Origin: JBMYRH01 sp049602155
Lineage (GTDB): Bacteria > Myxococcota_A > UBA9042 > PHBI01 > JBMYRH01
NCBI GenBank assembly: GCA_049602155.1
Contig: JBMYRH010000027.1
Span: 1 to 64,000, forward strand
Length of the DNA stretch: 64,000 bases
Direction: 5' to 3'
Part shown: positions 26,712 through 35,591 of the stretch, in pieces
Layout: each line of letters begins with the position of its first letter
How positions within the stretch are numbered: position 1 is the first letter of the stretch
Made by a program: the position numbers and the translations under genes
Notes under the pieces: generated by a model
What the model was told of the DNA's origin: nothing
The model's database searches: none
The model's input: only the letters and a program-made list of their open reading frames with translations

Positions 26712-27288
26712 GGTTGACGCTCACGGCGAGGCGACGTGGCCTTCATCGCGTCGAGGTCTAGGGGCTGCTGGTCCTGACGGGAGGGGGCGCCTGAGGTGCT
26801 CTTGAACTCGCGGTGATGGCCGGGTTCGAGGCCCTCATTCAGGGGGAGGACGCTTGAGCTACAGACTGTGAATGACATGAGGACCGTGCCCAGGAGGGCG
26901 CGCGCGCTGGCGGGTGTGCGATTCGCTGAGCGTCATGGGAGTCGGCGCGAGCTTGAGTCGTCATACATACGAATGGCCTCGGGTGGTGGGGGCTGTGCTC
27001 AGAGTCCGCGAGACGAGGAGCGCGCCCGTTCGTAAGTGAGACACGCGAGGGCGCTTCAGGGGGCAAAAGGCGGTGACCATCCACGTCAACCAAACCCCGA
27101 GTGCGGGGACGCATGTCCCCGGTGTTACGGCCAGGGGAACAACGGTTGAGTGCACGGGCTGGAGGTTTTGAGGAGCCTTGAGCGGAGACCGAAGCGTTCA
27201 TGGCGTGGCTGGTCATTGGGTTGCTGAGCGTAGTAAGATCCCCCCTGTCCCCTCGGATACGCCGAGATTGACACCACCTGAGGTACCG
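26712..27288. other. Intergenic region, no convincing gene
   Basis: About 575 bp. Minus-strand frames at 26839-27354 and 26696-26878 have no ribosome-binding sites, signal or domains. The plus-strand frame of the next gene extends to 27178 but lacks coding character before its signal peptide. The downstream promoter is presumably here. Confidence 0.45.
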
Positions 27289-29877
27289 ATGGTTTTGGCT
27301 ATTCGTTTGGTCTTGGCATTCACGCTCACTCTGTTTCTGAGCCCTGTGGTGCATGCAGCGTCGTCGAACTGCGTCAATTCACCGGGGTCTGTGTTTGGTG
27401 ACCCGCTGTCCATGACGGACATCGCCGAAGGTCCCGGTGGGGTGCTGTACGCCCTGGATGGTGAAAAAGGGCACCTCTACGAGCAAGACGGGACCGGGGT
27501 CTTTCGCGCTGTCTTGGCTGGCGAGCGAGGGCGGGCAGATGGTCCGACTGAGGAGGCGCAGCTGATGGGCGCATATGGGCTCGCAGGGACCGATGCTCGC
27601 CTCTACATCGCCGACACCCTTGGTCACACGATTCGAGTGATGCAGGCAGGCAACCTGTTGACCCTGGCCGGGGATGGGGTCCGCGGCTTGAAGGACGGAG
27701 CGGGCGACACGGCGCGCTTCGGTCACGTGTACGATGTGAGCGTCGGTGCGGATGGCACGCTGTATGTCGCAGATGCCACGAACCATGCCATCCGAGCCAT
27801 CACTCACAACGCGAGCTTTGGCGATGTCCAAGTGTCGACTATCGCTGGGGGTGTCCCCGGTATGGCCGATGGCGCGGCGGATGTCGCACGATTCAAGCGA
27901 CCTGTGGCGGTCGCGGAGCTCCCCAATGGTGATCTCGTCGTTGCTGATCAAGGGAACAACCGCATCCGCAGGATCACCCCTGGGGGTGAGGTCTCCACCT
28001 GGGTAGGGGGACGTTACGGTTACGGCCTTGGCCGCGGGACAGACGCCGCGCTGGGCTTTGTCTCTGGATTGTCTGTGGCCCCTGATGGCCTCGTCTACAT
28101 CGCAGACCGGACGGTGCCTGGGATCCTCTCAATCGATCCTGAGGGCTACGTGATGCCGCTCACCGGAACCGGTCAAGGCAGCGGCACGGGGAACGCGGAC
28201 GGATCCTACTTCTCCATCCCCGGCGGTGTGGAGGTCCGTGACGATGGGACCGTCTTGGTCGCGGACTTGGAGCTCGGCCATGTCCGCGAGCTCGACCGAT
28301 GTGGTGGGGGCGGTGTGGACGCTGGTGCGTGCGCGGGGATGTCTTGTGACATCTTGCCGTTCTTGGACCCAGCGTGCCTAGACGCAGACGACAGCACCTA
28401 CTGCGCCGAGTCGGCGCCGGCGGTGGAGCCCAAGAAGTTGGTCGCGCTGCGGAAGAACGGAAACAACACGCGGAGCGTTGTGAACTTGGATCGAAGCACT
28501 GGCGCAGAGAGCGTCGGTGCTTTGCTGAGCGACAGTGATGTCGGGACCTACGGAGGACACAGCTACGCAGCCGACGGTCGGACCTTCCGGATGGTGGGCC
28601 CAGCCGTAGTGAATAACAACCTGGCGCAGCTCTTCCTCTCCTACGACGCGACGACGGGTGACGTCAGCGAGGGCTCGTGGTTCGGTAACGTTCACGGCTT
28701 GGAGGTGACCTCAGGGGGCTCGATCGTCTGGGTCTACAAGGAGGGCACGACCCATAAGTTGTTCAAGCGAGCGGTCCCCGCAGCAGGGGAGGGGGTGACG
28801 CCCTTTGATGGGGTCTCCCAGGAGCTCGCAGCGACGGACATCGCCAGTTTCACCGACGGCTCCAAGTCCGATCTCTGGGGCAACCTCTACTTCCTCCAGG
28901 GACAAAGCGGCGGTGTTGAGTACGTCTACACGTTCAACGTCACGACTGGGGCCATGGTCGATCGGATCGCGACCCCCACGAGCCCGACAAAGCCGGGTAC
29001 TCAAACCTCGCTTACCGGGTGGGCCATGCCTGATGTGAACACGGTCCTCTTCGCAGAGTGGGATGCTGGTGCCTCGAAGACACACCTCTACAGCTGGGAT
29101 ATGAAGGGCGGCAGCGTGACCGACATCGGGGTTATCGGCGACCTATGGAGCGGCACGGGCATTGGCTACACCGCCATCGACACCGCGGCCCGCACGATCA
29201 CGGTCCTCGGTGGTGCGTCTTTTAACGGCAACGGTAAGCTCTACGTGATGGATTATGTCACTGGCGAGGTGATGGCGACTCATGTCCTCGCGCAGACCCG
29301 CTCAGACTACGACAACCTCCTGCTCGTCGACGACGTGCCCCCCACGCCGTGCGATCCCAGCCCATGCCTCAATGACGCCGGCTGTATCGAGTATGAGGCT
29401 GATTATGTTTGCACCTGCCAGCCGGACTGGGGCGGAGACAATTGCGAGATAGACATCAGTGAGTGCCCAGGTTGCACGACCTGGGAGTTCAGCTTCACCA
29501 ACTATTGGGGGGTCGAGCAGTCCGGCTCCTTCCTTGTGCAAGGCGGGGCGATCGTTGAGTTGAACTTCGAATATGTTCAGAAGTACCCGCAGCACTGTGT
29601 CGCAGCAGACGGTGGGGTGAACCTCAGCAGCGCGTGGTGTCACTATCCAGGTAGTCAGTGGACCATCCTTAGCTCTAGCTTCACGTCGCTCACCAAGGGC
29701 GGCTTCGAGATGAAGGCAGTCAATGAACTCGGGACGAAGTTCGAGTTCTTCCCTAACGCCAACTGGGCGATCTACCTCTACAAGCCCGTCGGCTCGCAGT
29801 ACGAATCTGTCGAGTTTGATGGGCCGGGTGGGCCGGGCCAGTACACCGTCGTCAAGTGGACTGAGGTCCCTGAGTAG
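27289..29877 (+). CDS. Secreted NHL-repeat protein with EGF-like module
   Basis: An 862-residue exported protein. The start at 27289 (TGAGG upstream) gives a cleavable signal peptide ending VVHAAS. Residues about 40-340 contain NHL propeller repeats with characteristic motifs: RLYIADTLGHTIRVM, TLYVADATNHAIRAI, DLVVADQGNNRIRRI, GLVYIADRTVPGIL. A Cys-rich spacer (CGGGGVDAGACAGMSC) leads to a second beta-rich region (about 390-710), then an EGF-like module (CDPSPCLNDAGCIEY...CTCQPDWGG) and a final C-terminal domain of about 130 residues (WEFSFTNYWGV...) of unknown type. The modules imply binding to ligands outside the cell; no enzymatic centre is visible. It ends 41 nt before the next lipoprotein gene and could be cotranscribed with it. 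Confidence 0.9.
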   Translation: MVLAIRLVLAFTLTLFLSPVVHAASSNCVNSPGSVFGDPLSMTDIAEGPGGVLYALDGEKGHLYEQDGTGVFRAVLAGERGRADGPTEEAQLMGAYGLAGTDARLYIADTLGHTIRVMQAGNLLTLAGDGVRGLKDGAGDTARFGHVYDVSVGADGTLYVADATNHAIRAITHNASFGDVQVSTIAGGVPGMADGAADVARFKRPVAVAELPNGDLVVADQGNNRIRRITPGGEVSTWVGGRYGYGLGRGTDAALGFVSGLSVAPDGLVYIADRTVPGILSIDPEGYVMPLTGTGQGSGTGNADGSYFSIPGGVEVRDDGTVLVADLELGHVRELDRCGGGGVDAGACAGMSCDILPFLDPACLDADDSTYCAESAPAVEPKKLVALRKNGNNTRSVVNLDRSTGAESVGALLSDSDVGTYGGHSYAADGRTFRMVGPAVVNNNLAQLFLSYDATTGDVSEGSWFGNVHGLEVTSGGSIVWVYKEGTTHKLFKRAVPAAGEGVTPFDGVSQELAATDIASFTDGSKSDLWGNLYFLQGQSGGVEYVYTFNVTTGAMVDRIATPTSPTKPGTQTSLTGWAMPDVNTVLFAEWDAGASKTHLYSWDMKGGSVTDIGVIGDLWSGTGIGYTAIDTAARTITVLGGASFNGNGKLYVMDYVTGEVMATHVLAQTRSDYDNLLLVDDVPPTPCDPSPCLNDAGCIEYEADYVCTCQPDWGGDNCEIDISECPGCTTWEFSFTNYWGVEQSGSFLVQGGAIVELNFEYVQKYPQHCVAADGGVNLSSAWCHYPGSQWTILSSSFTSLTKGGFEMKAVNELGTKFEFFPNANWAIYLYKPVGSQYESVEFDGPGGPGQYTVVKWTEVPE

Positions 29878-29918
29878 GTGGCTTATGCCCGACACCGCTG
29901 CTCACGGAGGGAGGGGCG

Positions 29919-31277
29919 ATGAGGGGCGTAAAAGCGGCCACGGTATCGTTGGGGCTATTTGTCGTGGTCGCCCTGGCTGCGTGCGGTGCAGGGCCGTCGG
30001 CCGCGGTATGCAACCCGGGAGCATCGGATGCCTGCGTGTGCACCAATGGCGCATCAGGGGCACAGGTCTGCAACCCTCAGGGCACCGGTTTTGACACCTG
30101 CGTCTGTGATAGTGACGCAGAGGGAGACGCGGTCGGTGGCGGCGACATCGAGGCTGACGAACAGGGCGCCTCAACAGGCAGTTGGCCTCCGCCTGTCGGG
30201 GAGTGGAGCGCTGTAGAGCCAGGCGGGGATACGATCTGCGCACGCGGGACTCCCTTCCGCTTCTACGTATACGGCGGTGACCCCAACCGGATTGTCATGG
30301 ACTTCTTAGGTGGTGGTGCATGCTGGGATAGCTTTAGCTGTGAGGTGGGGAGAGAGATTCAGGGGCAGTCGGTGTTTACCGACTCGGCCGGGACCCTGGA
30401 GGAGCTCCAAGCCATGCATGAGGCGGGAGAGCTGGAAGGGATCTATGCGCTCGACAACCCGGACAATCCCTACAAAGGCTGGACCATGATCCGGGTCCCA
30501 TACTGCACGGGTGATTTTTACTGGGGCAACGCGACCGTGGATTACACGGACACCCTGAAGGTTCATCACCGGGGGTTCGATAACGCTAAAGCAGTGACAG
30601 CCTGGGTGACGGGTCACTACCCCGACGTGACGCGGCTGGTAGCCTCTGGCTGCGAGGCGGGCGCGTATGGCTCCTTGAACCAAGCGATGGCGTTGGCGGA
30701 CTTCTATCCGGAGGCGACCGTCGCCGCGCTGGCCGACTCGGGGGTAGGCGTCATCACGGAGTCGTTCTTTGCAGACGCCTTTATGATCTGGAACGCCTTC
30801 TCGAGCATGCCCCTGCACCTCGACGGGCTGGCCGGCAAAGCGCTCGAGGACGTCACTGTGAAGGACGTGACGATCGCCGCCTCAAACAGTCACCCCAACC
30901 TCCGCGTCGCCCAATACACGACCGCCTACGATGTGCTGCAGAGTTTCCATTACATGTTCATGGGCGGAGCGATGGAGGATTGGCATGCAGCGGCCTTATC
31001 GTCTCTCGAATACATCCGCGCTAGGGCACCTAACTTTCGCTATTACCTTGCCCCAGGCCCGATTCACTGCGTGACGCCTCATGACATCACCTACAGTCGC
31101 GAGGTCAACGGCGTGCGCTTCTCGGACTGGCTCAAGGTCCTCAGTACGGAGGAGGTCGTTCCCCCCGATGTGGTGTGTGAGGGGGACGGATGTCGAGATG
31201 ATCCCCTCTGTGCGGGGTGCCAGGACGGCAGCATCGAGAGCGTCGTCTGCGGCTGGTGCGACGGTTGGAGCCCCTAG
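29919..31277 (+). CDS. Pectinacetylesterase/Notum-like lipoprotein lacking the nucleophile Ser
   Basis: A 452-residue lipoprotein (lipobox LAAC, Cys22) with a strong GGAGG-type ribosome-binding site. After a Cys-rich leader, the core matches the pectinacetylesterase/Notum family: VMDFLGGGACWD oxyanion region, IRVPYCTGDFYWG, then SGCEAGAYGS at the nucleophile elbow, LADSGVG and GPIHCVT with His383. In active members the elbow is G-x-S-A-G; here residue 246 is Glu (GAG at 30654-30656). The rest of the family pattern is retained, so this may be a carbohydrate- or ligand-binding pseudoenzyme, or may use a different nucleophile. A C-terminal Cys cluster (CEGDGC...CAGC...CGWC) is extra to the family. 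Fold assignment good, activity doubtful. Confidence 0.82.
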   Translation: MRGVKAATVSLGLFVVVALAACGAGPSAAVCNPGASDACVCTNGASGAQVCNPQGTGFDTCVCDSDAEGDAVGGGDIEADEQGASTGSWPPPVGEWSAVEPGGDTICARGTPFRFYVYGGDPNRIVMDFLGGGACWDSFSCEVGREIQGQSVFTDSAGTLEELQAMHEAGELEGIYALDNPDNPYKGWTMIRVPYCTGDFYWGNATVDYTDTLKVHHRGFDNAKAVTAWVTGHYPDVTRLVASGCEAGAYGSLNQAMALADFYPEATVAALADSGVGVITESFFADAFMIWNAFSSMPLHLDGLAGKALEDVTVKDVTIAASNSHPNLRVAQYTTAYDVLQSFHYMFMGGAMEDWHAAALSSLEYIRARAPNFRYYLAPGPIHCVTPHDITYSREVNGVRFSDWLKVLSTEEVVPPDVVCEGDGCRDDPLCAGCQDGSIESVVCGWCDGWSP

Positions 31278-31524
31278 CGGAGCTGACGCGTCGAACGGCG
31301 CTGCTGTGTCCGTCGAGGTAGGCCCGCGCTCGTGAGAGGGGCGTATGTCATCGACCCGTATGGAAAGGGGGCATCGCGTTCGGGCGCAGAGAGGCTGGGC
31401 ATGCGCATGTCACAACCTCCCCTTGGGTCAGCTCGGGATGCATATCACCTTCGCGCTACCCGTTACTCGGATGAGGCGCTGCGGCTCACGCGCTTGGCTT
31501 ACTCAGTTTAGGTGCTCAGCTTTC

Positions 31525-32034
31525 CTATCGGGCGTCGCTGATACAGCCGTCGCAGCTGCCAAGCACTTGGACCTCAATTTCGCCGCGGGTCAGCGCCAAT
31601 GGCAGTGTGTTGCCAGCCTTTGGTACAACGGTGAGCTCCGGGAGACAGGCGATGTCTCCGCACTCTCGACACAGGAAGTGGGCGATATGGTCCGAGTGGC
31701 CGTGTTCGCAGCTAATCTCGAAGCGCCAGGTGCGATCTCCGACCTCAGAGCGACGCAATAAGCCAGCCTCAGAGAGATCGATGAGGTTTCTGTAGAGCGT
31801 GCTTTGGTCCCAAGTGAAGGCCTTCAGTTCTTCGACGACCTCTGCATGGCTGATAGGCCGATTCGAGCGATGAAGCACGTCGAGCACCGTGACTCGCGAT
31901 GCTGTCGCGCGCAGTCCTGCTCCCCGTATCTCCGCGACTAGTCGTTCCTTGCCGAGGCTCTCTTTACCGAGTGTCGTCTTCACACGCGAAGCATAGGCCA
32001 GCGCGTCACCGATGCAAAGAGGGTGATTTGGCAA
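31525..32034 (-). CDS. Fur-family metalloregulator, probably Zur-like
   Basis: A DNA-binding metal-sensing repressor of up to 169 residues. The winged-helix domain is clear (GLRATASRVTVLDVL, then WDQSTLYRNLIDLSEAGLL recognition region), followed by a dimerisation domain with a metal-binding stretch (CEHGHSDHIAHFLC) and two CxxC pairs (CREC and CDGC) that bind structural zinc in Fur proteins. The longest frame starts at TTG 32034; GTG 31983 would give 152 residues, closer to family length and outside the palindrome, and is also likely. The gene is divergent from the His-rich lipoprotein/TonB operon, which it probably represses. Fur, Zur and PerR cannot be separated by sight; context favours zinc. 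Confidence 0.88.
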   Translation of the reverse strand: MPNHPLCIGDALAYASRVKTTLGKESLGKERLVAEIRGAGLRATASRVTVLDVLHRSNRPISHAEVVEELKAFTWDQSTLYRNLIDLSEAGLLRRSEVGDRTWRFEISCEHGHSDHIAHFLCRECGDIACLPELTVVPKAGNTLPLALTRGEIEVQVLGSCDGCISDAR

Positions 32035-32046
32035 CTCGAAGTCATA

Positions 32047-32061
32047 TGCAATTTGGTTGCA
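32047..32061. promoter_or_regulatory. Palindrome TGCAA-N5-TTGCA, candidate Fur/Zur operator
   Basis: A perfect inverted repeat (TGCAA TTTGG TTGCA) sits in the AT-rich divergent region between the Fur-family gene and the His-rich lipoprotein gene, 87 nt upstream of the latter's start. Position and symmetry fit a dimeric Fur-family repressor controlling both directions. The site has not been compared with other targets. Confidence 0.5.
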
Positions 32062-32147
32062 ATAAGGGGCGGGGGGCGCTATGACACCTCCACGAACGAT
32101 TCTCCATCCTGTCCCGGCCCCTATCGGGCCCCTCTGAAGGCAGCATT

Positions 32148-32882
32148 ATGAAACGCGCATCTCTCTTTCTATCTCTTATCTTGGTGGCGAGTCTTGCCGT
32201 TGCTTGCGGCGATGATGTCGGTGAAATTGCTCACGATGATCATGCAGACGGCGAAGGCCACGAAGAGGGCGAAGGCCACGAAGACGGCGAAGACCACGAA
32301 GACGGTGAAGACCACGAAGACGGTGAAGACCACGAAGACGGCGAAGACCACGGACACGACCCCAACGAAGTCGTGACGACGGTCAATTTGACGTTCACAC
32401 CCGCCGATGGTGGAGATGCCTTTGTCGTCAGCTGGGCCGATGTCGAGAACGATGCGAGCCCGGTGATCGATCCTGTCATCCTCGGTGAGGGAGCGGTTTA
32501 CTCGGTAAGCATCACGCTCCTAAACGAGCTGGAGGAGCCCGCTGAGGACGTGACGAGCGAGCTCCGAGACGAGCTGGATGAGCATCAGTTCTTCTTTACG
32601 GGGCCGAACGTCTCTGGCCCTGCGAGCGCGTCGGATAGCGCCATCATCACCCAGGCTTATGACGACGAGGACGCCAACGGTTGGCCTGTCGGACTCGAGA
32701 ACACCATCGAGGCTGTGGCTTCCGGGAGCGGTGTCCTGACGTTAACGTTACGTCACATGCCCCCCGTCAATGGCGCAGTCGTCAAGACTGGTACCCTGGC
32801 GGACACTGTCTTGAGTGACGGAATCACCGCGCTTCCCGGTTCGACCGATATCAGCGTACAGTTCAACGTCACCGTGCAATAG
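32148..32882 (+). CDS. His-rich lipoprotein, putative zinc-binding component
   Basis: A 244-residue lipoprotein (lipobox LAVAC, Cys20) with AAGG upstream. Residues 25-75 are a metal-chelating tract of His, Asp and Glu in six-residue units (GEDHED), containing about ten His. The remaining domain is beta-rich with the landmark phrases VVTTVNLTFTP, DELDEHQFFF, NTIEAVASGSG and TLTLRHMPPVNGAVVKTGTL; from memory similar small lipoproteins accompany TonB receptors in Bacteroidota, which I cannot verify here. As first gene of an eight-gene operon behind a Fur-type regulator, it probably captures zinc (or another divalent metal) at the outer membrane and hands it to the receptor encoded last in the operon. 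Confidence 0.88.
   Translation: MKRASLFLSLILVASLAVACGDDVGEIAHDDHADGEGHEEGEGHEDGEDHEDGEDHEDGEDHEDGEDHGHDPNEVVTTVNLTFTPADGGDAFVVSWADVENDASPVIDPVILGEGAVYSVSITLLNELEEPAEDVTSELRDELDEHQFFFTGPNVSGPASASDSAIITQAYDDEDANGWPVGLENTIEAVASGSGVLTLTLRHMPPVNGAVVKTGTLADTVLSDGITALPGSTDISVQFNVTVQ
32250..32357 (+). repeat. 18-bp tandem coding repeat (GEDHED hexads)
   Basis: Six 18-bp units (ggtgaagaccacgaagac and variants) encode GEGHEE, GEGHED, GEDHED x3 and GEDHGH, the His-rich tract of the lipoprotein. Copy-number change would directly alter the number of metal-binding His residues. Confidence 0.92.
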
Positions 32883-32911
32883 CATGACGACTGTGCTGGG
32901 CCTGGCCATGA

Positions 32912-33691
32912 ATGAAGTTAATTTTAGCTAAACTCGCGAGTCTATTCTTACTCGTCGGATCGGCCTCGGCCTCGGCCGCGGGCGCAACCACCTTGCCCGA
33001 GGAGGTGAGCGCTGCGCGAGCCGAGGTCGATTCGCTGGCGGATCGGCTCGAAAATCAGCGTCGCGTGACGCGTGATGAACTTTCAGCCCTACGCGCGGAG
33101 CGCGCAGAGTTGCAGAGACACGTTCGTCTTGAGCAGATACGCCGGGACACGCTGGCGCGTTTGCGCACCGAGCGTGGCAAGCAGATGGATGATCAAGAGG
33201 GCCGCATTCTGACCCTGCTGAAGCCCATTGAGCACGCCATCGCGTCCGCCAAGGACTATGTCTTAGCGACGCTACCCTTCAAGCGCAAAGAGCGCATGAG
33301 GCGGCTGGAGCAGATCGAGGCAGACCTCGCGGTGACGCACCCCGATCCGGCACAGGCGCTTACGCGACTTTGGCGCTTTGTCGAGGAGGAGGAGGCGCTG
33401 GCTCGTGAAATCGGGCTCTCTCAGCAGGCCATTAATCTCGAGGGGAAGCGGCTTCTCGTAGACGTCGCGCGCGTCGGCATGACGCTGATGTATTTCCGTC
33501 TACCGGATGGAGATGTGGGCTGGGTACGCCGGGCTAAGGCGGCTTGGAGCTTTGAGCGTATCGAGTCTGCAGAGGCTCGCGCTACGGTCCTCCAAGTGTT
33601 TGATGACCTTAAGAATAATCAGGTGCTCGGGCCCAAGCGCTTACTCATCTCGACGGAATTGCCACCTGCTGTAGAGCGAGGCCTCCGTTGA
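32912..33691 (+). CDS. DUF3450 family periplasmic protein of a TonB system
   Basis: A 259-residue exported coiled-coil protein. A signal peptide (LASLFLLVGSASASA) is followed by a long Arg/Glu-rich coiled coil (about residues 30-95), then the DUF3450 landmarks LPFKRKERMRRLEQIE and VARVGMTLMYFRLPDGDVGW. DUF3450 proteins are found upstream of TtpC-ExbB-ExbD-TonB gene sets in Vibrio and other Gram-negatives and are thought to be periplasmic accessories of that motor. The gene begins 29 nt after the His-rich lipoprotein and overlaps the next start by 4 nt, so it is translationally coupled to the channel gene. Confidence 0.9.
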   Translation: MKLILAKLASLFLLVGSASASAAGATTLPEEVSAARAEVDSLADRLENQRRVTRDELSALRAERAELQRHVRLEQIRRDTLARLRTERGKQMDDQEGRILTLLKPIEHAIASAKDYVLATLPFKRKERMRRLEQIEADLAVTHPDPAQALTRLWRFVEEEEALAREIGLSQQAINLEGKRLLVDVARVGMTLMYFRLPDGDVGWVRRAKAAWSFERIESAEARATVLQVFDDLKNNQVLGPKRLLISTELPPAVERGLR

Positions 33692-35058
33692 AAGCGTCAA
33701 GCCGCTATGCATTTCAGGTCTGCACCTTTGTGACGTGCGCGCTCTGCGTGTTCTTCGCGCTTGGTGCGGCCCCCAAGGCGGCTTCACAGACCCTCGACGA
33801 GGCCTACAAGGCGGAGCTCACCCGTCTCAAGGCCGAAGAGGACGCGATGCGCACCTCACTTCGCAAGGCACAATCGCGAGCGAAGCGCGCCCGAGCTAGC
33901 CTCGTCTCCGAGATTGAGGCGCTCTCTAGTAAGTTGACGCGCCTGCGTGCAGAGAACGGCAACCAAGAGACGCAGCTCCCACACGCCGAGCGGATGCACT
34001 CGATTGATAACCAAGAGAGGAGCATTGAGCGGCGACAAGTGCAGATCGAGACCTGGCTCGAGACCCATGGCGTGAGCGTTCCAACGGGCACGGATGCGGC
34101 AGACGAGCATGCCGGGCCCGGACATGAACACCCCCCGTTAGACGCGATGGTCGCCGCCGCCCTTGAGCACATCGAGGAGCATGGCCAGCTACGAGTTCAG
34201 TCCCAGCAGGAGTATTTTGGGGCGGATGGGGTCGCCACCCTTGGGACGGTCGTCCATATCGCCGAGGTCGGCGCGATCGCTATTGACGACGGGTTTAAGC
34301 CGCTGGACCTTGCGCCCGATGGGTCTCTTCGTATTACCCCGCAATTCGCCCCGGAGCCTGTCTCTCACGGCGAGTCGCGCAGCGTCGGCGTCGTCCTCTT
34401 TGACCCAGACGACATCCGCCCCTTGCGTGAGGTGGACATTGGGTGGCGGGCTTGGATGGACAAAGGGGGCGTGGTGATGTGGGCCATCGCTGCGCTGGCG
34501 CTGCTGGCCATGTTGCTGTTCCTCGAGCGCCTCGCGGCCTTCGTGTTCTACTCCTTACGGCTCATCGCTGCGGAGCGCCGCGGGCCGCGATCGCCCGTCA
34601 CAGAGGGAGACACGCTGCTGCGCGCCGTAGCTGCGGTTCAACGTGGGCGGGGCGACGCCGATCAACTTGAGAGTCAAGCTGTCGAGGCGCTGCTTCAAAG
34701 TCAGGCGGTCGTGAGGCGGGGGGTGTCCCTCCTCGCGGTGGTCGCGGCTGTCGCGCCTCTGCTCGGGCTGTTGGGGACCGTGACCGGGATGATAGGGACT
34801 TTTGCTGTAATCACCGAACACGGCACAGGCGATCCACGTTTGCTCTCGGGCGGGATCTCGGCGGCCCTGTTGACCACGCAGTTTGGGCTGATGGTGGCGA
34901 TCCCTGCTTTGCTCATGCAGACGACCCTTTACCGCACGGGGGACGTCATCCTTCGCCGCATCGAGCGCTTCGCTTTGAGCGCCTTGAAGGTGCGCGTCGC
35001 TGGGCTCGAGCACGAGTTCGTCCCAGGCAACATCATCGCCGTGAAGAGTGATCGATGA
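33688..35058 (+). CDS. TtpC-like MotA/TolQ/ExbB proton channel with periplasmic coiled coil
   Basis: A 456-residue inner-membrane protein starting at TTG, overlapping the previous stop. It has a signal peptide (FFALGAAPKAASQ), an N-terminal periplasmic coiled coil and beta domain, a His/Asp-containing segment (DEHAGPGHEHPP, about residue 140), then the MotA/TolQ/ExbB domain: WAIAALALLAMLLFLERL and the paired helices VVAAVAPLLGLLGTVTGMIGTF and ISAALLTTQFGLMVAIPALL. Length and layout match TtpC of the Vibrio TonB2 system, an additional ExbB-like subunit needed for energy transduction. The HxH segment could contact metal. Translationally coupled to exbB2 downstream (ATGA overlap). Confidence 0.9.
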   Translation: MKASSRYAFQVCTFVTCALCVFFALGAAPKAASQTLDEAYKAELTRLKAEEDAMRTSLRKAQSRAKRARASLVSEIEALSSKLTRLRAENGNQETQLPHAERMHSIDNQERSIERRQVQIETWLETHGVSVPTGTDAADEHAGPGHEHPPLDAMVAAALEHIEEHGQLRVQSQQEYFGADGVATLGTVVHIAEVGAIAIDDGFKPLDLAPDGSLRITPQFAPEPVSHGESRSVGVVLFDPDDIRPLREVDIGWRAWMDKGGVVMWAIAALALLAMLLFLERLAAFVFYSLRLIAAERRGPRSPVTEGDTLLRAVAAVQRGRGDADQLESQAVEALLQSQAVVRRGVSLLAVVAAVAPLLGLLGTVTGMIGTFAVITEHGTGDPRLLSGGISAALLTTQFGLMVAIPALLMQTTLYRTGDVILRRIERFALSALKVRVAGLEHEFVPGNIIAVKSDR

Positions 35059-35591
35059 GTGATCTTCAGTGGGTGTTGGCTGAGGGCGGCTGGGTAAGCT
35101 ATGCGCTCTGCGGGGTGAGCGTGCTGCTCTGGTCTTCGGTCCTCTTGCGTGCCTTGGCCTTGCGCCGGCCACCGTCGCTTAGCCTCGACGAGCCCGTACG
35201 AGGGTCCGGCGCGGTCGCCCGCTTCTTGAGAGAGGTTCAGCAGCTTCCTAGGGAATCGTCGGGGGTCGAGCGGCTTGCTCAGCGTACACTTCAGCGGCTT
35301 GGGGCGATGCGCAGCTTTATTCGTGTCTTGGTCGCGGTCGCGCCGCTCTTGGGGTTGCTCGGCACAGTGAACGGAATGGTCGAGATGTTTGGCTCCATGC
35401 AAGGGTCGCTGGGGCAGGCCGGAGACAGCACCGTGGCGAGTGGCATCTCGACGGCGTTGGTGACGACTCAGCTGGGGCTCGTGATTACCGCACCAGGTCT
35501 CATCGCGGCGTTTTGGCTGACGCGACAGCAGCTGCGGCGGGAGCGTGACGTCCATGAGGTGATGCTCCGACTTCAGGGGGCAGCATCATGA
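35055..35591 (+). CDS. exbB: ExbB-like proton channel subunit
   Basis: A 178-residue inner-membrane MotA/TolQ/ExbB protein of the usual short form. Hydrophobic helices are YALCGVSVLLWSSVLL, then VLVAVAPLLGLLGTVNGMVEMF and ISTALVTTQLGLVITAPGLI, the two helices that form the proton channel with ExbD. It overlaps both neighbours by 4 nt (ATGA), so the subunits are produced in coupled amounts. Together with the longer TtpC-like protein it makes a two-ExbB system as in Vibrio TonB2. Confidence 0.92.
   Translation: MSDLQWVLAEGGWVSYALCGVSVLLWSSVLLRALALRRPPSLSLDEPVRGSGAVARFLREVQQLPRESSGVERLAQRTLQRLGAMRSFIRVLVAVAPLLGLLGTVNGMVEMFGSMQGSLGQAGDSTVASGISTALVTTQLGLVITAPGLIAAFWLTRQQLRRERDVHEVMLRLQGAAS

Noticed and set aside
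26839..27354. Minus-strand frame of 171 codons in the 26.7-27.3 kb gap
   Set aside because: Overlaps the signal peptide of the NHL-repeat gene on the other strand, has no ribosome-binding site, and no recognisable domain.
27379..27951. Minus-strand frame of 190 codons over the NHL-repeat gene
   Set aside because: Antisense to repeated NHL motifs; no coding features of its own.
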